Source of the DNA: Aquibium oceanicum
GTDB lineage: Bacteria; Pseudomonadota; Alphaproteobacteria; Rhizobiales; Rhizobiaceae
Direction: 5' to 3'
Assembly (NCBI RefSeq): GCF_001889605.1
Contig: NZ_CP018171.1
Span: 3,928,501 to 3,992,500, forward strand
DNA: 64,000 nt
The position numbers and the translations under genes were made by a program. The notes below the pieces were generated by a model. It did not search any database, had not been told where the DNA came from, and saw only the letters and a program-made list of their open reading frames with translations. This document shows positions 8,103 through 17,625 of the stretch, piece by piece; position 1 is the stretch's first letter, and every line of letters begins with the position of its first letter.

Positions 8103-8843
8103 TTGGGCGTTCACTTCCTGAAGGCAGCGGGGCCGGAAGACATCCGCGTCTACGCAATCGGCGACGTTCATGGGCGCCTCGACCTGCTCCGCCGCCTGCA
8201 TGACACCATCCGCCAGGAGATCGAGCGCGACAGGCCCGCCGACTGGCGCATCGTGCATCTCGGCGACTACGTCGACCGTGGTCCGGATTCGGCCGGCGTG
8301 CTCGATTTCCTGATCAACGCCATTGCGTCCGACGAGCGCCACATTGCGCTGGCGGGGAACCACGATCTCGGTTTCCTCGAATTCCTTGCCAAGCCTGACC
8401 CCACGGGATTGTTCGCCAATTTCGGAGGCCGGGAGACCGCCGCATCCTATGGCGTCGTCATCGCAGGCAGGGACCGTAGCGGTTTCGTCGAAGCGCACGG
8501 GGATCTTTGCCGCGCTGTGCCGCGAGAACATGCCACTTTCCTGGCCACAAGGCCGCCCTCCGTGACATTAGGCGACTTCTTCTTCTGCCACGCGGGCATA
8601 CGCCCCGGCGTTCCACTTGAACGGCAGGACCTTCAGGATCTCGTCTGGATTCGGAAAGAATTCCTGGACTGGCCGCACCTCCATCCGAAGGTCGTCGTCC
8701 ACGGCCACACGCCGCACCATGAACCGCAGGTGATGCCGAACCGGGTCAACCTCGACACCCTCGCCTACCAGTCCGGAATACTGACGGCACTGGTGATAGA
8801 CGCCGGGGAGAAGCGCCTTATCTCGACTTCTGGCGAAAGTTGA
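8103..8843 (+). CDS. PPP-family metallophosphoesterase
   Basis: This 246-residue protein has the full metal-site set of PPP-type phosphatases: GDVHG at 20-24, GDYVDRG at 54-60, AGNHD near 82, FCHAGIRPG near 163 and HGHTPH near 202. It resembles bacterial PrpA/bis(5'-nucleosyl)-tetraphosphatase-like serine/threonine phosphatases. The reading frame begins with a TTG at 8103 directly after the lutC stop, with GGTGGGG upstream as a possible ribosome site, so it probably belongs to the lut transcript. The substrate cannot be told from the sequence. Confidence 0.87.
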   Translation: MGVHFLKAAGPEDIRVYAIGDVHGRLDLLRRLHDTIRQEIERDRPADWRIVHLGDYVDRGPDSAGVLDFLINAIASDERHIALAGNHDLGFLEFLAKPDPTGLFANFGGRETAASYGVVIAGRDRSGFVEAHGDLCRAVPREHATFLATRPPSVTLGDFFFCHAGIRPGVPLERQDLQDLVWIRKEFLDWPHLHPKVVVHGHTPHHEPQVMPNRVNLDTLAYQSGILTALVIDAGEKRLISTSGES

Positions 8844-8885
8844 AGACGTTCCGCTAAGCGCTGGAAACGAATCCGAGAAGCAACC

Positions 8886-9026
8886 TTAGCGGCTGCCGGC
8901 GCTGACGCCGTAGCCATCGACGACCTGATGCCCGGAAGCCGCATCGGCGGCGTATATTCCCGCACCCCAGAGCACGATTCCGGAGAGCATGAAGAAGGAG
9001 AGAAGCGTGGCTTTCACGGGTGTCAT
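8886..9026 (-). CDS. Small signal-anchored or secreted protein
   Basis: A 46-residue frame starts MTPVKATLLSFFMLSGIVLW and ends with a polar tail (HQVVDGYGVSAGSR). The first 30 residues look like a signal peptide or single membrane helix, with an AADAAS stretch as a possible cleavage site. GC-rich third positions suggest real coding. A weak GAG lies just before the ATG. It stands alone between the phosphatase and the thioredoxin-like gene, on the opposite strand. I do not recognise a family. Confidence 0.5.
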   Translation of the reverse strand: MTPVKATLLSFFMLSGIVLWGAGIYAADAASGHQVVDGYGVSAGSR

Positions 9027-9247
9027 CTCAGTTTCTCGTTGCGTCGCATTCGACACGATCGCGGTTACTATTCAGTTTCATCGCCGCACGGAGTTCGTAA
9101 CGGGATCGATTCTGCCGTGAATACGCTTGGAGGGTCCGAAAGTTCCCATCGCAGATCGGCTCGGGCGGCGTGTCCATAGTGTGGTAGCGGGAACGGTGCT
9201 AGACTTCCGTGAAATCTTCCACATGGATTCCGGAAGGCGTATCAAAA

Positions 9248-9868
9248 ATGTCACGGCTGCTGATCGCGGTGCTGTCGCTTCTCCTCTCCTTGCCGGTCGC
9301 AGCCCACGCGACGTCCGACGTGGAGCTTCTCCCCGAGCCCCAGCTCGGCGACGACGGCCTCCATGTCCAAGACTGGTTCCTGCAGTCGTTCCTCGACATC
9401 GGCGAAGACCTCGCCGAGGCGCAGGCCAACGGCAAGGGGCTGGTCGTCGTGTTCGAACAGTCGGGCTGTCCCTACTGCCGCGAGATGCACCGGGTGAACC
9501 TGCGCGATGCCGCGATCGTGGAGCAGATCAGGGCGACGTTCGACGTGCTTCAACTCGACCTGCGCGGCAGCCGCGCCGTGACCGACACGGACGGCGAGGA
9601 ACTGCCGGAGCGCGAGCTCGCCCGCAAATGGGGCGTGGTCTTCACGCCGACGCTTATCTTCATCCCCAGGGACGCGGATCCAGCGGGCGAGCCCGCCAAC
9701 ACGACGGCAGCGGCGGTGATGCCGGGTTATTTCAAGCCCTTCCACTTCGCGTCGATGTTCGACTATGTCGCGACCGGCGCCTGGCGCGACCGGCACTTTC
9801 AGGATTTCATCACCGCGCGTGCCGAGAAGCTGCGTGAGGAAGGCGCAGAGGTCGAGATCTGGGACTGA
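9248..9868 (+). CDS. Periplasmic thioredoxin-like protein
   Basis: This 206-residue protein has a signal peptide (MSRLLIAVLSLLLSLPVAAHA) and a thioredoxin fold with a CPYC active site at residues 74-77 in VVVFEQSGCPYCREMHRVNL. A cis-Pro region follows (GVVFTPTLIFIPRD). This resembles SoxW/DsbE-type proteins. It would reduce or exchange disulfides outside the cytoplasm. The start at 9248 is chosen over the frame's earlier codon at 9209 because GGAAGG at 9232-9237 is well placed and the signal peptide then begins at residue 1. No sox genes are nearby, so the partner is unknown. Confidence 0.85.
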   Translation: MSRLLIAVLSLLLSLPVAAHATSDVELLPEPQLGDDGLHVQDWFLQSFLDIGEDLAEAQANGKGLVVVFEQSGCPYCREMHRVNLRDAAIVEQIRATFDVLQLDLRGSRAVTDTDGEELPERELARKWGVVFTPTLIFIPRDADPAGEPANTTAAAVMPGYFKPFHFASMFDYVATGAWRDRHFQDFITARAEKLREEGAEVEIWD

Positions 9869-9875
9869 GCCGGCC

Positions 9876-10574
9876 TCAGACGGTCGCAACCCAGGCCCGG
9901 GCAATTGCGAGGCCCGCGGCGTCCGCCTGCGGCCCGTGCCGCGCCGCCTCGGCTTCGAACCGGTCCGGCCAGTCCGGATGGCGTTCCGCGAGGTAGGCGG
10001 CGAAGCTGCTGTTCCAATGCCGAACCATTTTCCGGTCGGCCTCGAAATGAAACTGGATGCCATAGGCCGCGCGCGCCACGCGAAAAGCCTGGTTGTGCGC
10101 CGTCATGTTGCCGGCGAGCCGGACCGCGCCTCTCGGCAAGGTGAAGGTATCGTCGTGCCACTGGAAGATCGGGAAGCGCCCGGGCACCTTGGCCAGCACA
10201 GGATCGGCGGCGCCTTCCGGCGTCAACTCGACCTCCTGCCAGCCGAATTCGGGCGCCGCGCCGATCAGGTTGTCCGCCCCGAAGGCGCGCGCGAGCAACT
10301 GCGCGCCCAGGCAGACCCCCAACACCGCGCGGTCGGCGACCGCGAAATCTCGCATCAGCTCGACCAGCTGCGGCATGTAGGGATACTCCGCATCCGCCAG
10401 GGCATTCTGGCCGCCGCCGAGCACGATCAGCCCGTCATGGCCGTCCTCCAGCGCTGGCAGCCTCTCTCCCTTGTGCGCACGAACGAGTTCGACACTTGCC
10501 CCAGCCTCTTCCAGCGCAAAGCCGATCTGGCCGAGGCCGGTATCGTCGAAGTTCTGGATCGTGAGAATGCGCAT
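9876..10574 (-). CDS. Class I glutamine amidotransferase
   Basis: This 232-residue protein has a GATase1 fold with the nucleophile Cys88 in GVCLGAQLLARAFGA, and the catalytic His and Glu in IQFHFEAD near residue 175. It resembles stand-alone GuaA-like amidotransferases (for example YfeJ or glutamine-amide hydrolases of the GAT_1 superfamily). No synthetase domain is fused and none is adjacent. The gene is convergent with the thioredoxin-like gene (7-base gap) and divergent from the next gene. The acceptor substrate is unknown. Confidence 0.85.
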   Translation of the reverse strand: MRILTIQNFDDTGLGQIGFALEEAGASVELVRAHKGERLPALEDGHDGLIVLGGGQNALADAEYPYMPQLVELMRDFAVADRAVLGVCLGAQLLARAFGADNLIGAAPEFGWQEVELTPEGAADPVLAKVPGRFPIFQWHDDTFTLPRGAVRLAGNMTAHNQAFRVARAAYGIQFHFEADRKMVRHWNSSFAAYLAERHPDWPDRFEAEAARHGPQADAAGLAIARAWVATV

Positions 10575-10618
10575 GGGCCGGGATTTCGGGTGGCGGAAGG
10601 GATCGCCACAGCGTTAGC

Positions 10619-11296
10619 ATGCACGACCCGGCGCGCAAGAGCGTCCGGGAGAAGAAGAAGGCGATGCCGTTCCGAAACCGCGTCGACCCGTTCGGCGACA
10701 TCCATGCCCATCCCGCGAGAGGCCTGTTCACGGGCAATCGCGGCGTTATCCACGATCCCGAGACAAGAACACTGCTTTCGCGCCGCTGGACCACCAAGGC
10801 ATGGATCGTCTGCGCCTGCGACTTTCGTGGCCGCAGGCGCGAGGTGATGGGGCGCAACGCGCCCTCGGGCGGTGCCGGCTGGACGGAACTGTTCTTCCTC
10901 GACGAGGTCACCGCGCTCGCCGCCGGCCATCGCCCCTGCTACTATTGCCGGCGCGACGCGGCGAAGGAATTCGCCCGCTGCTTCGCCGCCGCGCGGAAGC
11001 GGGAGTCCGTGAGCGCGCCAGAGATGGATGCCGTTCTCCACGGCCAAAGACGTGCCGCGGGCGGGGAATCGGTCGGCGTCGGGCATATCCGGTCGCTGCC
11101 CGACGGGGCGATGGTGGAAGCCGCAGGCAGGTGTTTTGCAATCCGCGAGGGACAACCGCTCGAATGGACCTTCGAAGGCTATCGCAATCCGGAATCGCCA
11201 CCCAAAACACACGCGGCGACGCTTCTGACGCCTACCGCAACGGTCGGGGCCCTGGCCGCGGGATACCGGCCGGTCTGGCACCCGTCGGCCCGTTAA
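10619..11296 (+). CDS. Conserved uncharacterised protein with a CxxC motif
   Basis: This 225-residue protein includes MPFRNRVDPFGDIHAHPARG, LFTGNRGVIHDP, RRWTTKAWIVCACDFRGRRR, TELFFLDEVTALAAGHRPCYYCRRDAAKEF and a C-terminal TPTATVGALAAGYRPVWHPSA. I recognise the layout (PFGDI, TGNRG, ELFFLDEATALAAGHRPC..CRR) as a conserved family of unknown function in alphaproteobacteria and some other bacteria. The CYYCRR segment could be a metal knuckle, but no nuclease His triad is clear. It stands alone, divergent from the amidotransferase. Confidence 0.72.
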   Translation: MHDPARKSVREKKKAMPFRNRVDPFGDIHAHPARGLFTGNRGVIHDPETRTLLSRRWTTKAWIVCACDFRGRRREVMGRNAPSGGAGWTELFFLDEVTALAAGHRPCYYCRRDAAKEFARCFAAARKRESVSAPEMDAVLHGQRRAAGGESVGVGHIRSLPDGAMVEAAGRCFAIREGQPLEWTFEGYRNPESPPKTHAATLLTPTATVGALAAGYRPVWHPSAR

Positions 11297-11346
11297 GCTT
11301 GTCGAAACCATCCTGCGTAACGCGAAGGTAGGCCTGCCCGGTCATA

Positions 11347-12531
11347 GTGAAGGGACAGACGGGGGATCCACGCCAGGTGAGCGGCACGTACAAGCTCGAC
11401 ACTTTCACGCTTTTTGCCGCCAATGCCGTCTGCATGGTCATCATGGCGGCCGCGTTTCTTTTTGCCGGCCGCGACGGACACGGACAGCGTTACTGGAAAT
11501 CGTGGGCGTCCGCCAACCTCGTCATCGCCTGCGCCATCCTGCTCTACATGTTCGCGGAATCGATGTTGCAGTCGGTATTCGCCGCCGTGCCCAACAGCCT
11601 GCTCCTCGCCGGCTTCGGGCTCAGATGGCAGGCGTCGCGCGAATTCGGCAGGCGCCATCCCGCCAAACTCGTCGTGTGGGGGCCGGCGCTGCTGATATTC
11701 GCAATCTGCATGACAGCTCCGCTGATCGGTTCGCGCAGTCTGGTCTACACGAGCACCAACCTGTTGCTGACGGTGCTTGCCATCGCCACCGCGTGGGAAT
11801 TCTGGCGCGACCGTGCCGATTCCCTGCCGTCCCGATACGGCCTCACCGGCGCCTACGTTTTCATGGCCGCCTCGTTCGGCGTGCGCACGATCCAGGGCTT
11901 CGTCAGCGGTGAGACACTGAGCGACTACTTCCCAGACGACATCCTGTTGACCACCCATCTGATGCTCGGCCTCGTCTACACCTGCGCCAGCGGTGCCTTC
12001 GCGCTGTCAATCGCCTATGAGCGGAATTCCGCCAAGCTGCGCGTTTCAGCCATGTACGACGCGCTGACCAACCTGCTGAACCGCGGCGCCTTCGAGGAAC
12101 TCGCGCGCCAGAAACTCGCCTCGAGCGCCACCAGCGCCATCGTCGTGCTCGACATCGACCATTTCAAGCAGATCAACGACCGCTACGGCCACGCCGCCGG
12201 CGACGAAGCGCTGCGCCAGTGCGCCGCTCTGTGCCGGGAGGCGGCTGAAAATCATCATCTCGTCGGCCGCATCGGCGGCGAGGAATTCGCGATCTTCATG
12301 CCCGACGCGGGGCAGGAAGACGCAGCACTTCTGGCGGAACGACTGCGCATGGCCGTCGATGCCTCCATCTTCCGCTATGGGGACCGCGTCCTGCGCCTGA
12401 CGGTCAGCCTTGGCTACAGCTGGCGCGAGGCATCGGGCGACGAATACGAAAAACTGATGCGGGAGGCGGACGCCGCGCTCTACCGCGCCAAGGATGCCGG
12501 CCGCAACCGCGTCGAACGCCGCATCGCCTGA
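11347..12531 (+). CDS. Membrane diguanylate cyclase (GGDEF)
   Basis: This protein has 394 residues from the GTG at 11347; a GTG at 11377 is also possible. The N-terminal 210 residues hold about six hydrophobic helices of an integral-membrane sensor. A GGDEF domain follows, starting at [17 protein letters not shown], with [24 protein letters not shown] and the catalytic GGEEF near residue 309-313. The ending [16 protein letters not shown] is canonical. The active-site motif is intact, so c-di-GMP synthesis from GTP is expected. An RxxD inhibitory site is not obvious. No effector gene is adjacent. Confidence 0.9.
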   Translation: MKGQTGDPRQVSGTYKLDTFTLFAANAVCMVIMAAAFLFAGRDGHGQRYWKSWASANLVIACAILLYMFAESMLQSVFAAVPNSLLLAGFGLRWQASREFGRRHPAKLVVWGPALLIFAICMTAPLIGSRSLVYTSTNLLLTVLAIATAWEFWRDRADSLPSRYGLTGAYVFMAASFGVRTIQGFVSGETLSDYFPDDILLTTHLMLGLVYTCASGAFALSIAYERNSAKLRVSAMYDALTNLLNRGAFEELARQKLASSATSAIVVLDIDHFKQINDRYGHAAGDEALRQCAALCREAAENHHLVGRIGGEEFAIFMPDAGQEDAALLAERLRMAVDASIFRYGDRVLRLTVSLGYSWREASGDEYEKLMREADAALYRAKDAGRNRVERRIA

Positions 12532-12605
12532 CCGGCGGCCGGCTCCGGCAACCCTTGTTCCGCTCTGCCTTGACCGCGCCACAAGCCTCCCGCATGGACG
12601 CCGCC

Positions 12606-13343
12606 ATGCGCGCGAATTACAGGATGCAGAGGCTCTTCGTCACGGCGGATCTCGCCCAGGGAAAGCCGTTCGATGCCGAACAGTCACAGGCTCACTATCT
12701 CCTGAACGTGCTCCGGATGACCCCCGGCTCCGAACTCCTCGTCTTCAACGGCCGCGACGGCGAATGGCTGGCGGCCATCGGCGAGACTGGCAAGAAGAAG
12801 GCCCAGATCGTCCCGACCGCGCAGACGCGCGCCCAGCCGAAGCTGCCCGACCTTCTCTACTGCTTCGCGCCGCTGAAACAGGGCCGCCTCGACTACATGG
12901 TGCAGAAGGCGGTGGAGATGGGCGCGGGCATCCTCCAGCCGGTGATCACCCAGCACACGCAGATGTCGACGGTCGGTGTCGAGCGCCTCCAGGCCAATGC
13001 ACTGGAAGCCGCCGAACAGTGCGGCATCCTCGCCGTACCGGTGGTGAAGGAGGCGATCAAGCTGGAGCGACTTCTTTGGGAATGGGAGCCAGGCCGACGC
13101 CTGATCTTCTGCGACGAGGGCGTGGCGACAAACAACCCGCTGGAAATCCTGCACGGCGTCGAGGAGCCAAGGCTGGGGCTGCTCGTCGGTCCGGAAGGCG
13201 GCTTTTCCGAAGACGAGCGCCACCAGCTGCGGGGGCTTCCTTATGTGACGCCGATCCCGCTCGGACCGCGCATCCTGCGCGCCGACACCGCCGCCGTCGC
13301 CGCGCTCGCGGTCGTGCAGGCGACGATCGGGGACTGGCGCTAG
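12606..13343 (+). CDS. rsmE: 16S rRNA m3U1498 methyltransferase RsmE
   Basis: This 245-residue SPOUT methyltransferase carries the knot motifs [14 protein letters not shown] and [23 protein letters not shown], after an N-terminal PUA-like part ([20 protein letters not shown]). RsmE methylates N3 of U1498 in 16S rRNA. The frame is open upstream to 12555, but the ATG at 12606 gives [12 protein letters not shown], the usual start of rhizobial RsmE, and the normal family length. It lies between the cyclase and the Hsp70-like gene, which is unremarkable. Confidence 0.92.
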   Translation: MRANYRMQRLFVTADLAQGKPFDAEQSQAHYLLNVLRMTPGSELLVFNGRDGEWLAAIGETGKKKAQIVPTAQTRAQPKLPDLLYCFAPLKQGRLDYMVQKAVEMGAGILQPVITQHTQMSTVGVERLQANALEAAEQCGILAVPVVKEAIKLERLLWEWEPGRRLIFCDEGVATNNPLEILHGVEEPRLGLLVGPEGGFSEDERHQLRGLPYVTPIPLGPRILRADTAAVAALAVVQATIGDWR

Positions 13344-13504
13344 CGCACTTGCGGCTCCCAGCGAGCAGCCGCCTCGCCTCTTGCCAAGGAAGTTCGTCCA
13401 TGCGACCAGCGCTGCCTCGTTCCGGGGACCGCGCGACGCCCTTCCCCAGACCGGGTGGACCTCGCCCCGCACACATCAGGAAGCTGACAGGAAGGACGTT
13501 AGCC

Positions 13505-14797
13505 ATGGCACGCGCGCTCGGGCTAGATTTCGGCACGACGAACACGGTCTTGGCGGTCGCAGAGGCGGCCGGCGCTGCCACGCAGTCGATCCCCTTCACC
13601 TCCGATGCCGGGACGACCGATACGATGCGCACCGCGCTGGGCTTCATGAAGGAGGGCCGCAGCACCGCGTCCCTGCGGGTGGAGGCCGGACAGGCCGCGA
13701 TCCGCCTCTTCGTCGACCATCCCGGCGACTGCAGGTTCCTGCAGTCGATCAAGACCTTCGCCGCCAGCGCCGCCTTCCAGGCGACGATCGTCCACGCACG
13801 GAAGCAGACCTTCGAGGACCTGATGGAGACGTTTTTGCGCCGGCTGCAGGTCTATGCCGGCGACGGTTGGCCCTCCGACGTCGCGCGCCTCGTCGTTGGC
13901 CGCCCGGTGCGCTTCGCCGGCGCCAACCCGGACGAGCGGCTGGCGCTGGAGCGCTATCGGACGGCGCTGGATCGCTTCGGCTTTCCGGAAGTCCACTATG
14001 TGTATGAGCCGGTCGCGGCGGCATACTGGTTCGCGCAGTCGCTCCAAAGCGACGCCACGATCATGGTCGCGGATTTTGGCGGCGGCACCACCGACTACTC
14101 GCTGATCCGCTTCGAGAGGCATGCGGGAGAATTGCGCTCGACGCCAGTCGGCCACTCCGGCGTCGGCATTGCCGGCGACCACTTCGATTACCGCATGGTC
14201 GACAATCTGGTCTCGCCCGAAATCGGAAAGGGCAGCCGGTTCAGGAGCTTCGGCAAGCTTCTGGACCTCCCAGGCAGCTACTTTGCCAGCTTCGGGCGCT
14301 GGAACCAGCTGTCGATCTTCAAGACCACGCGGGAGTTCGCGGATCTGAAGAGCCTGGTGCGGCATTCCACGGAGCCGGAGAAGCTCGAATTATTCATCGA
14401 CCTCATCGAGTATGACGAAGGCTATCCGCTCTACCAGGCGATCTCGGAAACCAAGATGGCCCTGTCCGAGGCGGAGGAGGCCGAGTTCCAATTCGATCCG
14501 CTCGGCCCGGCCGGCCGCAAGACCGTCAGGCGCGCGGATTTCGAGACCTGGATCGCCGACGACCTCGCACGCATCGAAGGCGCCCTCGACGAGGTTCTCG
14601 CCACAACCGGGACAGCGGCCAACGCCGTCGACAAGGTTTTCCTGACCGGCGGGACATCCTTCGTTCCGGCGGTCCGCCGCATCTTCGAGCGCTGCTTCGA
14701 CGCATCTAGGATCGAGAGCGGCGGTGAGCTTCTCTCCATCGCCCACGGTCTGGCGCTGATCGGCGAAAGCGGGGATGTCGAGCGCTGGGCGGCTTGA
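13505..14797 (+). CDS. Hsp70-like ATPase (YegD type)
   Basis: This 430-residue protein is built only from the Hsp70/actin ATPase fold: phosphate-1 loop GLDFGTTNTV at residues 6-15, VVGRPVRF, phosphate-2 loop VADFGGGTTDYSL near 190, and adenosine loop VFLTGGTSFVPAVRRIF near 380. The peptide-binding domain of DnaK is absent, as in YegD. ATPase activity is expected but the client is unknown. The ATG at 13505 follows a GAAGGA site. The open frame continues about 1 kb upstream through rsmE in another frame, but that part has no sense and is discarded. Confidence 0.88.
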   Translation: MARALGLDFGTTNTVLAVAEAAGAATQSIPFTSDAGTTDTMRTALGFMKEGRSTASLRVEAGQAAIRLFVDHPGDCRFLQSIKTFAASAAFQATIVHARKQTFEDLMETFLRRLQVYAGDGWPSDVARLVVGRPVRFAGANPDERLALERYRTALDRFGFPEVHYVYEPVAAAYWFAQSLQSDATIMVADFGGGTTDYSLIRFERHAGELRSTPVGHSGVGIAGDHFDYRMVDNLVSPEIGKGSRFRSFGKLLDLPGSYFASFGRWNQLSIFKTTREFADLKSLVRHSTEPEKLELFIDLIEYDEGYPLYQAISETKMALSEAEEAEFQFDPLGPAGRKTVRRADFETWIADDLARIEGALDEVLATTGTAANAVDKVFLTGGTSFVPAVRRIFERCFDASRIESGGELLSIAHGLALIGESGDVERWAA

Positions 14798-14851
14798 CTG
14801 CAAAATCCTGCAGCCAACTCAGGACTCGTTATCAGGTGTGCGGCGGTGGCA

Positions 14852-15948
14852 TCACTGCGGTGGCACACCGTCGATGTAGCGCACCAAGTTGCTGCCATCA
14901 TGTACGATGAAGAAGCCGCCGCGACGCCCCGGGTCCGCGGCAAGCCCTTCCAGCTTCGCGAGAACCGGCTCGTCTTCCCTGTCCCTGCCTATGACATCGG
15001 GAAAGTCAATGACGAAGTCCTCAAACCGATCCCCATTGTCCGGTTTCCAGACGCGCAGCCTGAACGGCCGCCCGGGAACTTCCTTGTTGAGGTTCGTTCG
15101 CACTCCCGCGCCGCACCATCTTCCAAGTCGCTCGTACCTGCGTCACCCGTGATGACGAAGACAGATTCATCCACCGTTTCCAGCGCGCGGATGCCTATAA
15201 AAGGTTGGCCAGTGGCAAGCAGGTGTTTGCGGGCATTCGTAAAGTTTTCGTTCTCAAGGCCGCTCAGCTCAGTCGAGATGACCAACACGCCATGCAACTG
15301 TTCGTATGTCCCATGTGGTGAGCGAAGGCCGATCAGCAACCGATCTCCAAAGATCGTGGCTGCCTCGATGTTCAATCCGCCGCACTGGAGCTGCTTGTCG
15401 AAAGCTCCCCCGGCCATGTCTTCCCGTTTGAGAAGAGCATCCAAGGTCACCCACCTTGCATTAACTTGGACATCCTTTTCCAGGTCGGATGTCGCCAAGA
15501 TTCCAACCAGGTGCGAGCCGGAGTTGTATATGCCCTTCTTCCGCTTCCTGGCATGGGAGCCGACCAGAAGCACAACATCATCATTGCCAGCGACAGCCTC
15601 CAGATCGAACTCATCGAGCGCTCCGGACAACCCGTGCTCCTCCAGGAATTCGGGCGGCGGCTCTCCGATGTCTATGGCGGCGTCATGAACCAGGGTCGGA
15701 AGATTTTCTCCATCCCGGACGATCCTAAAACGGTGAACCCCGCGCAACTCGTTCGCCACTGCCACACACCAGTTAGCATGCGGACAGAACATACCGCTGA
15801 TATTGGTCCTCTGCTCGAAATTGGCCTTCTTCTTTTTATAGGGAGGTTCGTACGGAACCTCGACTTCACCGGCATCTATCAGTTCGGAGGCGCTTGCTCC
15901 CGCGAATAGGAATGATATCATCAGCAGGCAGGCGGCTGGAAAGTTCAT
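14852..15948 (-). pseudogene. DUF3616 family exported protein, frameshifted
   Basis: The protein begins with a signal peptide (MNFPAACLLMISFLFAGASA) after a good GGAG site. The body matches DUF3616 beta-propeller-like proteins: SGMFCPHANWCVAVANELRG, LDEFDLEAVAGNDDVVLLVGSHA and RLLIGLRSPHGT. At about 15100-15115 this frame turns into low-sense residues, while the next frame takes up RPFRLRVWKPDNGDRFEDFV and runs to a stop at 14852. One missing base in a GCG-rich stretch explains both halves. It is either a real inactivating frameshift or a sequencing error. Codon use is less GC-biased than in neighbours, which suggests acquisition by transfer. The function of intact members is unknown. Confidence 0.75.
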
Positions 15949-16239
15949 CTTATTCTCCACCCACAAATTATTATTATTTTTTCATAGCGCACTATATTGT
16001 TATAAGCAACTCGAATCAGAATATTACATAGATATATTGAAACAGGGAGAGCATACGAAAAGGTCTCCCATATCGAAGGCGGATCACACTGCCGCGTGAA
16101 CGATTCCAGTAGAGTATCCCGCTTCAACCCCGCTTGAACGCAGCGTCAGCTTTTTTCGCTTGCCCTTCCTCACGCTGTTCGGCCATCACTCGCGCGCCGA
16201 CGCCAGATCGGCCGACAGTATCGTCTCGAGGAAATGCCG
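15949..16239. other. Low-GC gene-free stretch
   Basis: About 290 bases separate the DUF3616 gene from gshA. The first half (about 15955-16060) is strikingly A+T rich, with runs such as TTATTATTATTTTTT, unlike the GC-rich rest of the window. It probably holds the DUF3616 promoter. The half next to gshA returns to normal composition. No open frame or RNA gene is supported. Confidence 0.6.
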
Positions 16240-17613
16240 ATGGCGCGCGACACGACCGATTCCCGTCCGATCGAGAATTTCGACGAACTCGTCGCGCACA
16301 TGGCCGAGGGCTGCAAGCCGAAGGACAAGTGGCGCATCGGCACCGAGCACGAGAAATTCCCCTTCTACGTCGACGGCAATGCGCCCGTTCCTTATGAGGG
16401 CGACCGCGGCATCAAGGCGTTGCTAGAAGGCATGCAGCGCGTGCTGGGCTGGGAGCCGATTCTCGACGCCGGCCGCATCATCGGGCTGGTGGAACCCACC
16501 GGCCAGGGGGCGATCTCGCTGGAGCCCGGCGGCCAGTTCGAGCTCTCCGGCGCGCCCGTCGAGACGATCCACCAGACCTGCCGCGAGGGCAACGCGCACC
16601 TAGCGCAACTGCGCGAGATCGCCGAGCCGCTCGGCATCCGCTTCCTCGGCCTCGGCGGCAGTCCCAAGTGGACGCTGGCCGAGACGCCGCGCATGCCGAA
16701 ATCGCGCTATGACATCATGAGAGCCTACATGCCCAAGGTCGGCAGCCGGGGGCTCGACATGATGTACCGCACCTGCACGATCCAGGTGAATCTCGACTTC
16801 GGGAGCGAGGCCGACATGCGCCGCAAGATGCAGGTCTCGCTGAAACTGCAGCCGCTGTCGACCGCGCTCTTCGCCAATTCGCCCTTCACCGAAGGCCGGC
16901 CGAACGGCCTGAAGTCGTGGCGCGGCGATATCTGGCGCGACACGGACAACCAGCGCTCCGGCCTGCTTCCCTTGTGCTTCTCGCCGGAGTTCGGCTTCGC
17001 CGACTATGCCGAATGGGCGCTCGACGTACCGATGTACTTCCTTATCCGTGGGGGACGGTATTACGACTGCACCCACGTTACCTTCCGCCAGTTCATGGAC
17101 GGCGCGTTGCGCAACTCCGTGCCGGACGGGTTTCCCACCATGGGCGACTGGGCGAACCATCTCTCCACGCTCTTCCCAGACGTGCGCCTGAAGCGCTTCC
17201 TGGAGATGCGAGGTGCCGATGGTGGCCCCTGGCGGCGTATCTGTGCCTTGCCCGCCTTCTGGGTCGGCTTGCTCTACGACGAGACGGCGCTGGATGCGGC
17301 GGAGGCGCTGACATCGGCCTGGACCTACGAGGACGTGCTCGCGCAGCGCGATTCCGTGCCCCGCGATGGCATCGACACCTCGTTTGGTTCCGGCACGTTA
17401 CGCGAGGTTGCCCGAGAGGTGCTGGCGATCTCGCGCTTGGGCCTGAAGAACCGCGCCCGAGAGAACCGCGAGGGCTTCGACGAAACCTACTTCCTGTCGC
17501 CGCTCGACGAAGTGGTCGCCCGCGGCACCACCTCCGCCGACGAGATGGTCACCGCCTACCACACGCGCTGGGGCGGCTCGATCGAGCCCGTTTTCCTGGA
17601 GTATGCGTACTGA
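16240..17613 (+). CDS. gshA: Glutamate-cysteine ligase
   Basis: This 457-residue protein is of the plant/alphaproteobacterial GCS2 type, with WRIGTEHEKFPFY near residue 30, GLVEPTGQGAISLEPGGQFELSGAP near 85, RTCTIQVNLDFGSE near 180 and a C-terminal MVTAYHTRWGGSIEPVFLEY. It makes gamma-glutamylcysteine from glutamate and cysteine with ATP, the first step of glutathione synthesis. Two ATGs lie 6 bases apart. The second (16240) is chosen because GAGGAA at 16228-16233 is then spaced 6 bases from the start. No gshB is adjacent. Confidence 0.93.
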   Translation: MARDTTDSRPIENFDELVAHMAEGCKPKDKWRIGTEHEKFPFYVDGNAPVPYEGDRGIKALLEGMQRVLGWEPILDAGRIIGLVEPTGQGAISLEPGGQFELSGAPVETIHQTCREGNAHLAQLREIAEPLGIRFLGLGGSPKWTLAETPRMPKSRYDIMRAYMPKVGSRGLDMMYRTCTIQVNLDFGSEADMRRKMQVSLKLQPLSTALFANSPFTEGRPNGLKSWRGDIWRDTDNQRSGLLPLCFSPEFGFADYAEWALDVPMYFLIRGGRYYDCTHVTFRQFMDGALRNSVPDGFPTMGDWANHLSTLFPDVRLKRFLEMRGADGGPWRRICALPAFWVGLLYDETALDAAEALTSAWTYEDVLAQRDSVPRDGIDTSFGSGTLREVAREVLAISRLGLKNRARENREGFDETYFLSPLDEVVARGTTSADEMVTAYHTRWGGSIEPVFLEYAY

Positions 17614-17625
17614 GGGGAATGTGCT

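Noticed and set aside
8765-8965. 66-residue minus-strand frame over the end of the phosphatase gene
   Set aside because: Mostly antisense to a real gene and overlaps the better 46-residue frame nearby.
12494-13504. Upstream extension of the Hsp70-like frame to a 767-residue protein
   Set aside because: The extra residues overlap rsmE in another frame, are Arg/Pro-rich and have no domain; the ATG at 13505 with its ribosome site gives the normal start GLDFGTTN.
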